A stretch of 22,239 nucleotides of DNA from an uncultured Erysipelotrichaceae bacterium (lineage in GTDB: Bacteria > Bacillota_I > Bacilli_A > RF39 > UBA660): NCBI GenBank assembly GCA_902766545.1, contig CACXEC010000071.1:1-22239 (forward strand). Direction: 5' to 3'. The notes under the pieces were generated by a model, which searched no databases, was not told where the DNA came from, and saw only the letters and a list, made by a program, of their open reading frames with translations. The stretch's first letter is position 1. Each line of letters opens with the position of its first letter. Both the position numbers and the translations under genes were made by a program. Shown here in pieces: positions 15,975 through 22,239 of this stretch.

Positions 15975-16864
15975 TGGACGAAGATTTTTATATTGAAGAG
16001 ACAAGTCCAATAAAAGTAATTATAGCAATTATTGTTTTTGTTGGGCTAATAGCAGGAAGTATTTATTACTATATTAATTATGTCAAAGAAACAAAAGTAA
16101 AACTTAATAATATTACTGTTGAATTAGGAGATAAACTACCAACTGATATAAAGAAATATATAACGTGTAATAATCCTGAAACTTATAAATTAGATATCTC
16201 TAGTGTTCTTGTTAACGAAGCCGGCATTACCACCAGTACAGGAGAATATTCATATAAAATTATTAAAGATAGTCAAGTTTTAAAAGGAAAACTATATGTT
16301 AAAGATACTAAAAAACCAGATGTTGAAGTAACTGAACTAACAGTTGGAGTAAATGAATCATTTTTGCCAATTGATTTTGTTAAAACGTGTAGTGATTTGT
16401 CAATGCCATGTACTGCTAAGTATGAAAAAATATCCGATGAAGACCTTAATAAAAAAGAAGGCAACTATAAGTTTAATATTATTATTACTGATAACGAAAA
16501 TAACTCCATTACAAAAGAAGTATCTTTAATAGTAAAAGGTGAAAATACATTATATAAGAAAAAAGCAGCTGACCTTGAAATAGATTCTATTTCTACAAAT
16601 GATGCAGAATGGGATCACACACTTACAGTAAAATTATCAGAAGCAGTTCCCGAAGATAGTATTAAATTTAAAGAAATATATGATGATGTTCTTTTAAAGG
16701 AATATACATTTGATAAAAAAGAAACTGGAAGAGATATTATAATTGTTTATAATAAATATAATTTTGTAATTGGTATTAGTATAAAAATAACATTTGAAGA
16801 CAATTCGTTTATTTATATAACCGAAAGTAATGCTGTAGAAAAAGAAAGTCAGGATAACAATTAA
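15974..16864 (+). CDS. Membrane-anchored extracellular protein with Ig-like beta-sandwich domains
   Basis: A 296-residue protein. A short acidic cytoplasmic N-terminus (MDEDFYIEETSP) precedes one transmembrane helix (about 12-37, IKVIIAIIVFVGLIAGSIYYYI), so the remainder faces outwards. The exterior part begins with VKLNNITVELGDKLPTDI and includes a repeated Ig-like pattern: GEYSYKI with KLYVKDTKKP, then GNYKFNIIITDNENN with KEVSLIVK. These resemble bacterial surface Ig/HYR-type folds (about 45-120 and 121-195). A third beta-rich part (200-285) is unrecognised. There are two cysteine pairs (near Cys62, and Cys139 and Cys147). ATG 15974 is preferred because GAGGTGG is its ribosome site; a GTG at 15965 lies inside it. 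Coupled to the upstream unknown gene by TAATG. Function unknown. Confidence 0.78.
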   Translation: MDEDFYIEETSPIKVIIAIIVFVGLIAGSIYYYINYVKETKVKLNNITVELGDKLPTDIKKYITCNNPETYKLDISSVLVNEAGITTSTGEYSYKIIKDSQVLKGKLYVKDTKKPDVEVTELTVGVNESFLPIDFVKTCSDLSMPCTAKYEKISDEDLNKKEGNYKFNIIITDNENNSITKEVSLIVKGENTLYKKKAADLEIDSISTNDAEWDHTLTVKLSEAVPEDSIKFKEIYDDVLLKEYTFDKKETGRDIIIVYNKYNFVIGISIKITFEDNSFIYITESNAVEKESQDNN

Positions 16865-16870
16865 AAAATT

Positions 16871-16911
16871 CTTGCATAATATAAATAAATTTGATAATAT
16901 ATTTATGCAAG
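16871..16911. repeat. 9-bp inverted repeat around the tRNA-Met promoter
   Basis: CTTGCATAA (16871-16879) and TTATGCAAG (16903-16911) are perfect inverted copies separated by 23 bases. The left arm contains the predicted -35 and the right arm covers the predicted transcription start. There is no T tract, so it is not an ordinary terminator. Confidence 0.6.
16872..16900 (+). promoter_or_regulatory. Promoter of tRNA-Met
   Basis: TTGCAT (16872-16877), a 17-bp spacer and TAATAT (16895-16900). A start near 16907 gives a precursor leader of about nine bases before the mature 5' end. Confidence 0.5.
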
Positions 16912-16915
16912 TTAT

Positions 16916-16992
16916 GGCGGTGTAGCTCAGTTGGCTAGAGCATCCGGTTCATACCCGGCAGGTCGTGTGTTCGAATCACACCGCCGCTACCA
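16916..16992 (+). tRNA. tRNA-Met (CAT), elongator
   Basis: A 77-nt cloverleaf with an encoded CCA. The acceptor arm GGCGGTG pairs with CGCCGCT (two wobble pairs), the D stem is GCTC/GAGC, and the anticodon loop TTCATAC carries CAT on a CCGG/CCGG stem. The T arm is GTGTG-TTCGAAT-CACAC. The closing G1-U72 and the sequence resemble the Bacillus elongator tRNA-Met rather than the initiator, which has a C1-A72 mismatch and a GGG/CCC anticodon stem. A lysidine-modified tRNA-Ile is the other CAT possibility but fits less well. It stands alone, not in a tRNA cluster. Confidence 0.95.
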
Positions 16993-17004
16993 TTTGTAAA
17001 AATT

Positions 17005-17027
17005 ACTCTAGTTATCTAGAGTTTTTT
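17005..17027 (+). terminator. Intrinsic terminator of tRNA-Met
   Basis: ACTCTAG (17005-17011) pairs with CTAGAGT (17016-17022) around a TTAT loop, followed by a T tract to 17027. It lies 13 bases after the tRNA CCA end. Confidence 0.88.
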
Positions 17028-17068
17028 ATTATTTAAAAATACATAATAATTATCTCCTAAATAATAGG

Positions 17069-17098
17069 TTGCATTTTTAAAGATTAATGTGATAGAAT
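17069..17098 (+). promoter_or_regulatory. Promoter of large surface-protein gene
   Basis: TTGCAT (17069-17074), an 18-bp spacer and TAGAAT (17093-17098) with a TGA extension. The -10 starts 30 bases before ATG 17123. Confidence 0.55.
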
Positions 17099-17122
17099 AA
17101 TAAAAGAATAGAAGGGTAGTTT

Positions 17123-18544
17123 ATGAAAAGATTAAGATACTTAATATATACTTTTTTATTATTGTTTCCGGCTAATGTTTTTGCATCTTCAATAAGTTTA
17201 GGATGCCCGGCAGAAGTAAAAGCATCTGAGGAATTTATTTGCACCATATATGGTCCAGAACATGCCAGTGAGCTGATGATAAACGTGTCTCTTCCGGATA
17301 ATTTTGTATTTAAGTCTTATATAAATGGAAAAAATTATACTTTAAATAAAATAAATAATACATTAAATTTTGTCGGTTCGGGGGACCATGAACGTATAGC
17401 AGCAATAATAAAAATTGTTGCTCCTAATATAACTGCTGATACAAACTATACTTTTAATCTTAATAATATAAAGTATAAGTTTTATTCAACAGATACTGAT
17501 TATACAACTGATAATGATATTTTAAAAACTATTTTAGTTAAAGGTAAAAAGATTATTCCATCAACCACAACTACTATGAAAACTGAAAATTTTGTTGCCA
17601 CATTAGATGCTAATGGTAGCAACGATTTAACTCAAACGTTATCATGTACTCCCAAGAATGGTAGTTGTGATATTTATCTATCAAATTCTACACCTACAAG
17701 AGAAGGATTTACTTTTAACGGATGGGGACTAAATAAAGACTGTACTGAAGGAAGTATTGATACATTTACACTAAATGCTGATACTATACTTTATGCCTGC
17801 TGGCAAGGCAATGTTACTACAAAAGTTGCTTATTTAGAGAATCTAGAAGTAGTAGGGTATAATCTTGAATTTTCCAAATTTAAATTTGATTATAATTTAT
17901 CAGTTGAAGAAACTGTCGAAGACTTAGTTATTAATGCCATACCATTAAATAAAAATGCTAAAGTTGTTATCAATAAGCCTGATAAGCTTGATATGGGAGA
18001 AAATAATATTACTATTAGTATAACTGATAATGATAAAAATAGCATATATACAATTAAAGTGATTAAAGGCAGTAATTTACCCATTATTAAAAATAAGCTT
18101 ATAAGTTTATTTGTAGAAAATTATAACTTAGATTTTAATCCAAACACTTTAAATTATACTCTTGAAATAAAATCTACTATTTCTAAATTATCAATAAGCG
18201 CTGTGACTGAAGATGCTAACAATACATATGAAATTAAGAATAATGATAATTTAAAAAATGGTAGTGTAATTACTATAAGTGTTATAAATGGAAGTGGAGA
18301 AACTACTGACTATACAATAAGTATTCAAAAAATGAGCATTTTTGCTGAGTTTAAAATATATTTTATTATTGCTGGTATAGTAATATTTATGTTTACAGTT
18401 TACTTTATTGTAAGACATATTAAAAGGAAAAACGGCGAGTTAGAACCTAAAAACAAAAAATCTAAAAAAAGTAAAGATTCTAAAGGAAAACCTATTGTAG
18501 TCAGTACAGCACCTTCTGAATCTTCCAAGATAGAAACATTATAA
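17123..18544 (+). CDS. Type I surface protein with InlB-type and cadherin-like domains
   Basis: A 473-residue surface protein. A signal peptide (about 1-22, ending NVFASS) is followed by a beta-rich domain (25-140) with two cysteines (Cys28, Cys42) and a Thr-rich linker (STTTTMKTE). An InlB-type repeat follows (FVATLDANG then TREGFTFNGWG then ILYACW, about 153-228), with extra cysteines. Two cadherin-like beta-sandwich domains come next (about 238-315 and 325-400), both with a Y-L-x-F/L-x-x-x-x-x-x-Y-x-L register and ending in Y-x-I-x-I. A transmembrane helix (about 408-432) and a Lys-rich cytoplasmic tail complete it, so orientation is N-terminus outside. There is no LPXTG motif. AGAAGGGT precedes ATG 17123. 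Probable adhesion or surface scaffold role; the ligand is unknown. It shares the InlB repeat type with the small protein at 13186. Confidence 0.87.
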   Translation: MKRLRYLIYTFLLLFPANVFASSISLGCPAEVKASEEFICTIYGPEHASELMINVSLPDNFVFKSYINGKNYTLNKINNTLNFVGSGDHERIAAIIKIVAPNITADTNYTFNLNNIKYKFYSTDTDYTTDNDILKTILVKGKKIIPSTTTTMKTENFVATLDANGSNDLTQTLSCTPKNGSCDIYLSNSTPTREGFTFNGWGLNKDCTEGSIDTFTLNADTILYACWQGNVTTKVAYLENLEVVGYNLEFSKFKFDYNLSVEETVEDLVINAIPLNKNAKVVINKPDKLDMGENNITISITDNDKNSIYTIKVIKGSNLPIIKNKLISLFVENYNLDFNPNTLNYTLEIKSTISKLSISAVTEDANNTYEIKNNDNLKNGSVITISVINGSGETTDYTISIQKMSIFAEFKIYFIIAGIVIFMFTVYFIVRHIKRKNGELEPKNKKSKKSKDSKGKPIVVSTAPSESSKIETL

Positions 18545-18565
18545 AAAGTCTTAAATGACTTTTTT
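18543..18565 (+). terminator. Intrinsic terminator of large surface-protein gene
   Basis: AAAAAGTC (18543-18550) pairs with GACTTTTT (18557-18564) around a 6-nt loop, ending in a T run. The TAA stop overlaps the base of the stem. Confidence 0.85.
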
Positions 18566-18577
18566 ATTTTGCCGTAG

Positions 18578-18583
18578 TATAAT
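18578..18583 (+). promoter_or_regulatory. -10 element upstream of the xer gene
   Basis: TATAAT lies 23 bases before ATG 18601. No good -35 is present because the region overlaps the preceding terminator. Confidence 0.4.
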
Positions 18584-18600
18584 AATTATGAGATGATATT

Positions 18601-19488
18601 ATGAAAGATATTATATATGATTTTTTAGATTATATAAAGCTTGAAAAAAATTATTCCGATTATACAGAAATTAATTATGAAATAGACTTATTTAAATATG
18701 ATGAATATTTGAAAGCTCAAAAATTAAATTACTTAAGAGTTAAGTACAAAAATATTAGTGACTTTATTATATATTTGCAAAAATGTAATTATAAAAGTAC
18801 GACCATTAATCGCATTATCAGTACTTTAAAAAGTTTTTATGGCTTTTTAGAAAAGAATCATAAAATTAGTACTAATCCATTCAATTTAGTTAATAGTTTA
18901 AAAACTCCCAAAAAGCTCCCCAATTATTTTAAGTATCAAGAATTTACAACTATGATTGATACTCTAGAAAATACTCCATTAGATATTCGTAACAGATTAA
19001 TTTTAGAATTATTATTAGCAACGGGAATAAGAGTAAGCGAACTTGCAAATATTAAATTAATTGATATAGATGATAATGATAAAGAAATAAGAATACTTGG
19101 AAAAGGAAATAAAGAAAGAATAGTTTATTATGGATCATACGCAAGTATGGCTTTGCAAGCATATTTAAATAGTTCCAGAAAGATTTTATTAAAAGATAAA
19201 GAAAGTGACTATCTGCTTATAAATAATAATGGAAATAAATTAACTGTAAGAGGAATTCGCTTAGTAATAGATAAAATTGTAAAAAAATCATGTATAAAGT
19301 CTAAAGTATCACCACATACATTTAGACATTCATTTGCTACACTAATGTTAAATGAAGGATGCAATATAAAGAGTGTTCAAGAACTTTTAGGACATGCAAG
19401 TTTAAGTACTACAGGCATATATACTCATTTAACTAATGAAGAAATAAGAAGAGAATATTTAAAAGCTCATCCAAGAGCAAGAAATTAG
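18601..19488 (+). CDS. XerC/XerD-family tyrosine site-specific recombinase
   Basis: A 295-residue tyrosine recombinase, the size of XerC/XerD, which resolve chromosome dimers at dif during division. The N-terminal SAM-like core-binding domain covers 1-90 and the catalytic domain about 105-290. The full catalytic set is visible: Arg144 (TGIRVSEL), Lys168 (GKGNKER), His239 and Arg242 (HTFRHSFAT), His265 (LGHASLSTT) and the nucleophile Tyr274 (IYTH). The protein ends in the HPRA motif typical of housekeeping Xer proteins, which argues against an integrase of a mobile element. With only one Xer gene visible, XerC cannot be told from XerD. Only a weak GAGATGAT precedes the start. It lies between a surface-protein gene and ppdK with no att-like repeats nearby. 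Confidence 0.92.
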   Translation: MKDIIYDFLDYIKLEKNYSDYTEINYEIDLFKYDEYLKAQKLNYLRVKYKNISDFIIYLQKCNYKSTTINRIISTLKSFYGFLEKNHKISTNPFNLVNSLKTPKKLPNYFKYQEFTTMIDTLENTPLDIRNRLILELLLATGIRVSELANIKLIDIDDNDKEIRILGKGNKERIVYYGSYASMALQAYLNSSRKILLKDKESDYLLINNNGNKLTVRGIRLVIDKIVKKSCIKSKVSPHTFRHSFATLMLNEGCNIKSVQELLGHASLSTTGIYTHLTNEEIRREYLKAHPRARN

Positions 19489-19509
19489 TAGATTTAGAAT
19501 TTACTATTT
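19486..19509 (+). terminator. Weak hairpin at the end of the xer gene
   Basis: A 9-bp stem with one G-U pair (19486-19494 with 19498-19506) and a 3-nt loop begins at the TAG stop, but only three Ts follow. It may terminate inefficiently, or be chance. Confidence 0.35.
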
Positions 19510-19517
19510 GTTATAAT
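19509..19517 (+). promoter_or_regulatory. Extended -10 promoter of ppdK
   Basis: TGT-TATAAT (19509-19517) lies just after the xer gene, 40 bases before the ppdK ATG. The -35 is not recognisable. Confidence 0.55.
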
Positions 19518-19551
19518 ATATTTATATAGCTAAGATTAGGAGGATAAGATA

Positions 19552-22191
19552 ATGGCAAAATATGTATATTTATTTAGCGAAGGTAATAAGGATATGCGTA
19601 ATCTTTTAGGTGGTAAAGGTGCAAACTTAGCAGAAATGACTAATTTAGGACTGCCAATTCCCCAAGGATTTACAGTAACAACTGAAGCATGCATTAATTA
19701 CTATAATAACGGTCAAAAAATATCAAGTGAAATTGAAGATCAGATTTATGAGGCTTTAACGAAACTAGAAGAAATGACTGGAAAAAAATTTGGAGATTTA
19801 GAAAACCCACTTTTAGTTTCCGTAAGAAGTGGTGCCAGAGCTTCAATGCCCGGTATGATGGATACTATATTAAATTTAGGATTAACAGACGAAAGTGTTG
19901 AAGGTTTTGCAAAAAAAACTGGCAATGAAAGATTTGCTTATGATTCTTATAGAAGATTTATTCAAATGTATTCAGATGTCGTAATGGAAATTAATAAATC
20001 TTCTTTTGAAAGAATTATTGATGAAGTTAAAGAAGCTAATGGTATTAGATTTGATAACGAATTATCAGTTGATAATTTAAAAGAATTAATAAAAAGATTT
20101 AAAAGAGTATATCGCGATTATATGAACGGAGAGGAATTCCCACAAGATGTTAAAGAACAATTAATGGGTGCTGTAAAAGCTGTATTTAGATCATGGGATA
20201 ATCCTCGTGCAATTGTATATCGCCGCTTGAATGATATTCCAGGAGATTGGGGAACCGCAGTAAATATTCAAGCAATGGTATTTGGTAACATGGGTGAAAC
20301 ATCAGGAACAGGAGTAGCCTTTACTAGAAACCCTGCTACTGGAGAAAAAGGAGTATTTGGAGAATATTTAATTAATGCTCAAGGAGAAGACGTAGTAGCT
20401 GGAGTTAGAACTCCAGAACCAATTTCAAAATTGTCAATCGATATGCCGCTTGGATATAAAAAATTTATGTATTGGGCAGATATTTTAGAAAAACACTATA
20501 AAGACATGCAAGACATGGAATTTACTATTGAAGAAGGAAAATTATTCTTTCTTCAAACAAGAAATGGTAAAAGAACAGCTAGAGCGGCTATTAAAATAGC
20601 TTGTGACTTGGTTGATGAGGGTATGATAACACCAAGCGAAGCATTAACAAGAATAGATGCTAAGAGTCTAGATCAATTATTACATCCTATGTTTGATGAT
20701 GGAGCCCTAAAAAACGGCAAAGTAGTAGGTGAAGGACTTCCTGCAAGTCCCGGAGCAGCAGCTGGTAAAATATACTTTACTGCAGAAGACGCAAAAGCAG
20801 CTGGCAAAGGTGGTCGAGGAGAAAGAACTATTCTAGTTCGTTTAGAAACTACCCCGGAAGATATCGAAGGGATGGCAGCAAGTCAAGGAGTACTTACTGT
20901 TCGTGGAGGTATGACAAGCCATGCAGCAGTAGTTGCCAGAGGTATGGGGACTTGTTGTGTATCTGGTTGTGGCGATATTAAAATTGATGAAAATGCTAAA
21001 ACATTTATCTTAGGTGGAATAACTTTCCATGAAGGTGATTACATTTCTTTAGACGGAAGTACTGGAAAAATATATGAAGGAGATATTCCTACCGTTGATG
21101 CAACTGTTTCTGGAGATTTTGGTAGAATTATGGCCTGGGCTGATGAATATCGTACATTAAAGGTTAGAACTAATGCCGATAATCCAAGAGATACTAAAAA
21201 AGCTATTGAACTTGGTGCTGAAGGTATTGGATTATGTCGTACTGAGCATATGTTCTTTGATGAAGAAAGAATTCCAAAAATTAGAAAAATGATTTTATCT
21301 GAAACAGCAGAAGCTAGGGAATCTGCTTTAAATGAATTAATTCCATTTCAAAAAGAAGATTTTAAAGCAATGTATAAAGAACTTAAAGGCTTACCTATGA
21401 CAGTTAGATACTTAGATCCACCTCTACATGAATTTCTACCAACGGACGAAGATGATATTAGGGAAATAGCTAAAGAAATGAATGTAGAAGTTGAACACTT
21501 AAAACAAGTAATTAATGACTTACATGAATTTAACCCAATGATGGGTCATCGTGGATGTCGTCTAGCAGTAACTTACCCTGAAATAGCTAAAATGCAAACA
21601 AGAGCCTTAATGGAAGCAGCAATAGAAGTTAAAGAAGAAAATGGATATGATATTAAACCAGAAATTATGATTCCACTTGTTGGAGAAGTAAAAGAACTAA
21701 AATTTGTCAAAGATATTGTTGTTGAAACGGCAGAAAAAGTTAAAGAAGAAAAATCATCTAATATTGAATATCATATTGGAACGATGATCGAAATACCAAG
21801 AGCAGCCTTATTAGCAGATAAAATAGCTAAAGAAGCTGAATTCTTCTCATTTGGAACAAACGACTTAACACAAATGACATTTGGTTTCTCAAGAGACGAT
21901 GCAGGAAAATTCCTAGATAGTTATTATCAAAATAAGATTTATGAATTTGACCCATTTGCTAAACTAGATCAAGAAGGAGTTGGTAAACTAGTTGAAATGG
22001 CAGCAAAACTTGGTAGAGAAACAAAACCAGACCTTAAACTAGGAATATGTGGGGAACACGGAGGAGAACCAACAACTATCGATTTCTGTCATAGATTGGG
22101 TCTAAACTACGTTTCTTGTTCACCATTTAGAGTACCAATTGCAAGATTAGCTGCTGCTCAAGCTGCTATCAAGCAAGGAAGTAAAAATTAA
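19552..22191 (+). CDS. ppdK: Pyruvate, phosphate dikinase
   Basis: Interconverts pyruvate, ATP and phosphate with phosphoenolpyruvate, AMP and pyrophosphate in the cytoplasm. In anaerobes it often replaces or supplements pyruvate kinase. At 879 residues it is full length. An ATP-grasp nucleotide domain covers about 1-340 (LLGGKGANLAEM near 18, SVRSGARASMPGMMDT near 92). The central swivelling domain carries the phosphohistidine His457 in GGMTSHAAVVARGMG. The C-terminal PEP-binding barrel has the RTEHMFF, YLDPPLHEFLP, IGTMIEIPRAAL, FFSFGTNDLTQM and GICGEHGG motifs. The Thr two residues before the catalytic His, the site targeted by the PPDK regulatory protein in other organisms, is present. 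TAGGAGGAT precedes ATG 19552. Monocistronic, with its own promoter and a strong terminator. Confidence 0.98.
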   Translation: MAKYVYLFSEGNKDMRNLLGGKGANLAEMTNLGLPIPQGFTVTTEACINYYNNGQKISSEIEDQIYEALTKLEEMTGKKFGDLENPLLVSVRSGARASMPGMMDTILNLGLTDESVEGFAKKTGNERFAYDSYRRFIQMYSDVVMEINKSSFERIIDEVKEANGIRFDNELSVDNLKELIKRFKRVYRDYMNGEEFPQDVKEQLMGAVKAVFRSWDNPRAIVYRRLNDIPGDWGTAVNIQAMVFGNMGETSGTGVAFTRNPATGEKGVFGEYLINAQGEDVVAGVRTPEPISKLSIDMPLGYKKFMYWADILEKHYKDMQDMEFTIEEGKLFFLQTRNGKRTARAAIKIACDLVDEGMITPSEALTRIDAKSLDQLLHPMFDDGALKNGKVVGEGLPASPGAAAGKIYFTAEDAKAAGKGGRGERTILVRLETTPEDIEGMAASQGVLTVRGGMTSHAAVVARGMGTCCVSGCGDIKIDENAKTFILGGITFHEGDYISLDGSTGKIYEGDIPTVDATVSGDFGRIMAWADEYRTLKVRTNADNPRDTKKAIELGAEGIGLCRTEHMFFDEERIPKIRKMILSETAEARESALNELIPFQKEDFKAMYKELKGLPMTVRYLDPPLHEFLPTDEDDIREIAKEMNVEVEHLKQVINDLHEFNPMMGHRGCRLAVTYPEIAKMQTRALMEAAIEVKEENGYDIKPEIMIPLVGEVKELKFVKDIVVETAEKVKEEKSSNIEYHIGTMIEIPRAALLADKIAKEAEFFSFGTNDLTQMTFGFSRDDAGKFLDSYYQNKIYEFDPFAKLDQEGVGKLVEMAAKLGRETKPDLKLGICGEHGGEPTTIDFCHRLGLNYVSCSPFRVPIARLAAAQAAIKQGSKN

Positions 22192-22199
22192 TTTCTAAG

Positions 22200-22225
22200 A
22201 GATTAAGTGAAAACTTAATCTTTTT
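22200..22225 (+). terminator. Intrinsic terminator of ppdK
   Basis: AGATTAAGT (22200-22208) pairs with ACTTAATCT (22213-22221) around a GAAA tetraloop and is followed by five Ts. Confidence 0.9.
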
Positions 22226-22228
22226 CTA

Positions 22229-22237
22229 TGATATAAT
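22229..22237 (+). promoter_or_regulatory. Extended -10 promoter for a gene beyond the window
   Basis: TGA-TATAAT sits directly after the ppdK terminator. By the spacing seen elsewhere here, a start codon would be expected within about 20-40 bases past the window end. Confidence 0.5.
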
Positions 22238-22239
22238 TA

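Noticed and set aside
16871..16911. Inverted repeat as a terminator for the upstream beta-sandwich gene
   Set aside because: The spacer is 23 bases and no T tract follows the right arm.
16916..16992. Initiator tRNA-Met or lysidine tRNA-Ile for the CAT tRNA
   Set aside because: Closing pair G1-U72, the CCGG anticodon stem and overall sequence match the elongator tRNA-Met pattern; the initiator's C1-A72 mismatch and GGG/CCC anticodon stem are absent.
18601..19488. Xer-family gene as an integrase marking a mobile element
   Set aside because: The length, HPRA C-terminus and core-gene neighbourhood fit a housekeeping Xer. No flanking repeats, att-like duplications or phage/plasmid genes are visible, and the tRNA 1.6 kb away is intact without a partial duplicate that I can see.
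1..22239. TGA read as tryptophan (Mycoplasma code)
   Set aside because: All conserved genes are complete with TGG tryptophans and no in-frame TGA; the standard code explains the window.

Overview
This window is an ordinary-looking chromosomal segment of a very AT-rich, low-GC Gram-positive bacterium. The presence of a PolC-type replicase, a SirA/YneF pair, a DUF177-rpmF pair, Obg, GGAGG-type ribosome sites and TATAAT promoters points to the Bacilli. The small AT-rich genes, InlB-type surface repeats and pyruvate phosphate dikinase suggest a gut Bacilli/Mollicutes-related lineage such as the uncultured RF39 or Erysipelotrichia-like groups. That placement is an inference from content and not a phylogenetic result. 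All protein genes, and the single elongator tRNA-Met, lie on the + strand. The standard code fits: tryptophan is TGG throughout, yet none of the 19 visible stop codons is TGA.

Layout. 1-2453 is the C-terminal two thirds of rpoC (RNA polymerase beta prime), ending in a terminator. 2507-4112 holds a probable 36-residue membrane microprotein and an orphan coiled-coil protein. 4215-8807 is polC, with an apparent insertion of about 75 residues. 8903-10378 is a surface protein with a DUF6273-like C-terminus. 10453-13103 is a PfkB-fold protein with degraded catalytic motifs, overlapped by a stand-alone Smr-domain gene and followed by the GTPase obg. 13186-13548 is a small InlB-repeat membrane protein. 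13600-14280 is a SirA-like protein followed by a YneF-family protein. 14282-14899 is DUF177 and rpmF (bL32). 14959-15558 is a multi-pass DUF5684-like protein with a zinc ribbon. 15615-16864 is a coupled pair: an unknown protein and a membrane-anchored beta-sandwich protein. 16916-16992 is tRNA-Met. 17123-18544 is a large surface protein with InlB and cadherin-like domains. 18601-19488 is a Xer recombinase, 19552-22191 is ppdK, and the window ends in a promoter for the next gene.

How it works together. The conserved genes are core functions: transcription, replication, ribosome assembly, chromosome-dimer resolution and glycolytic PEP/pyruvate exchange. Interleaved among them are five predicted envelope proteins that probably define the cell surface. 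Gene packing is tight. Most genes have their own TATAAT-like element about 20-40 nt before the start codon, and several terminator hairpins include the stop codon of the gene they end. I found no mobile element, CRISPR array, phage gene or obvious defence cassette. The points most worth a second look are the probable pseudokinase overlapping the Smr gene, the SirA-YneF pair, the possibly leaderless microprotein, the PolC insertion and the absence of TGA stops.
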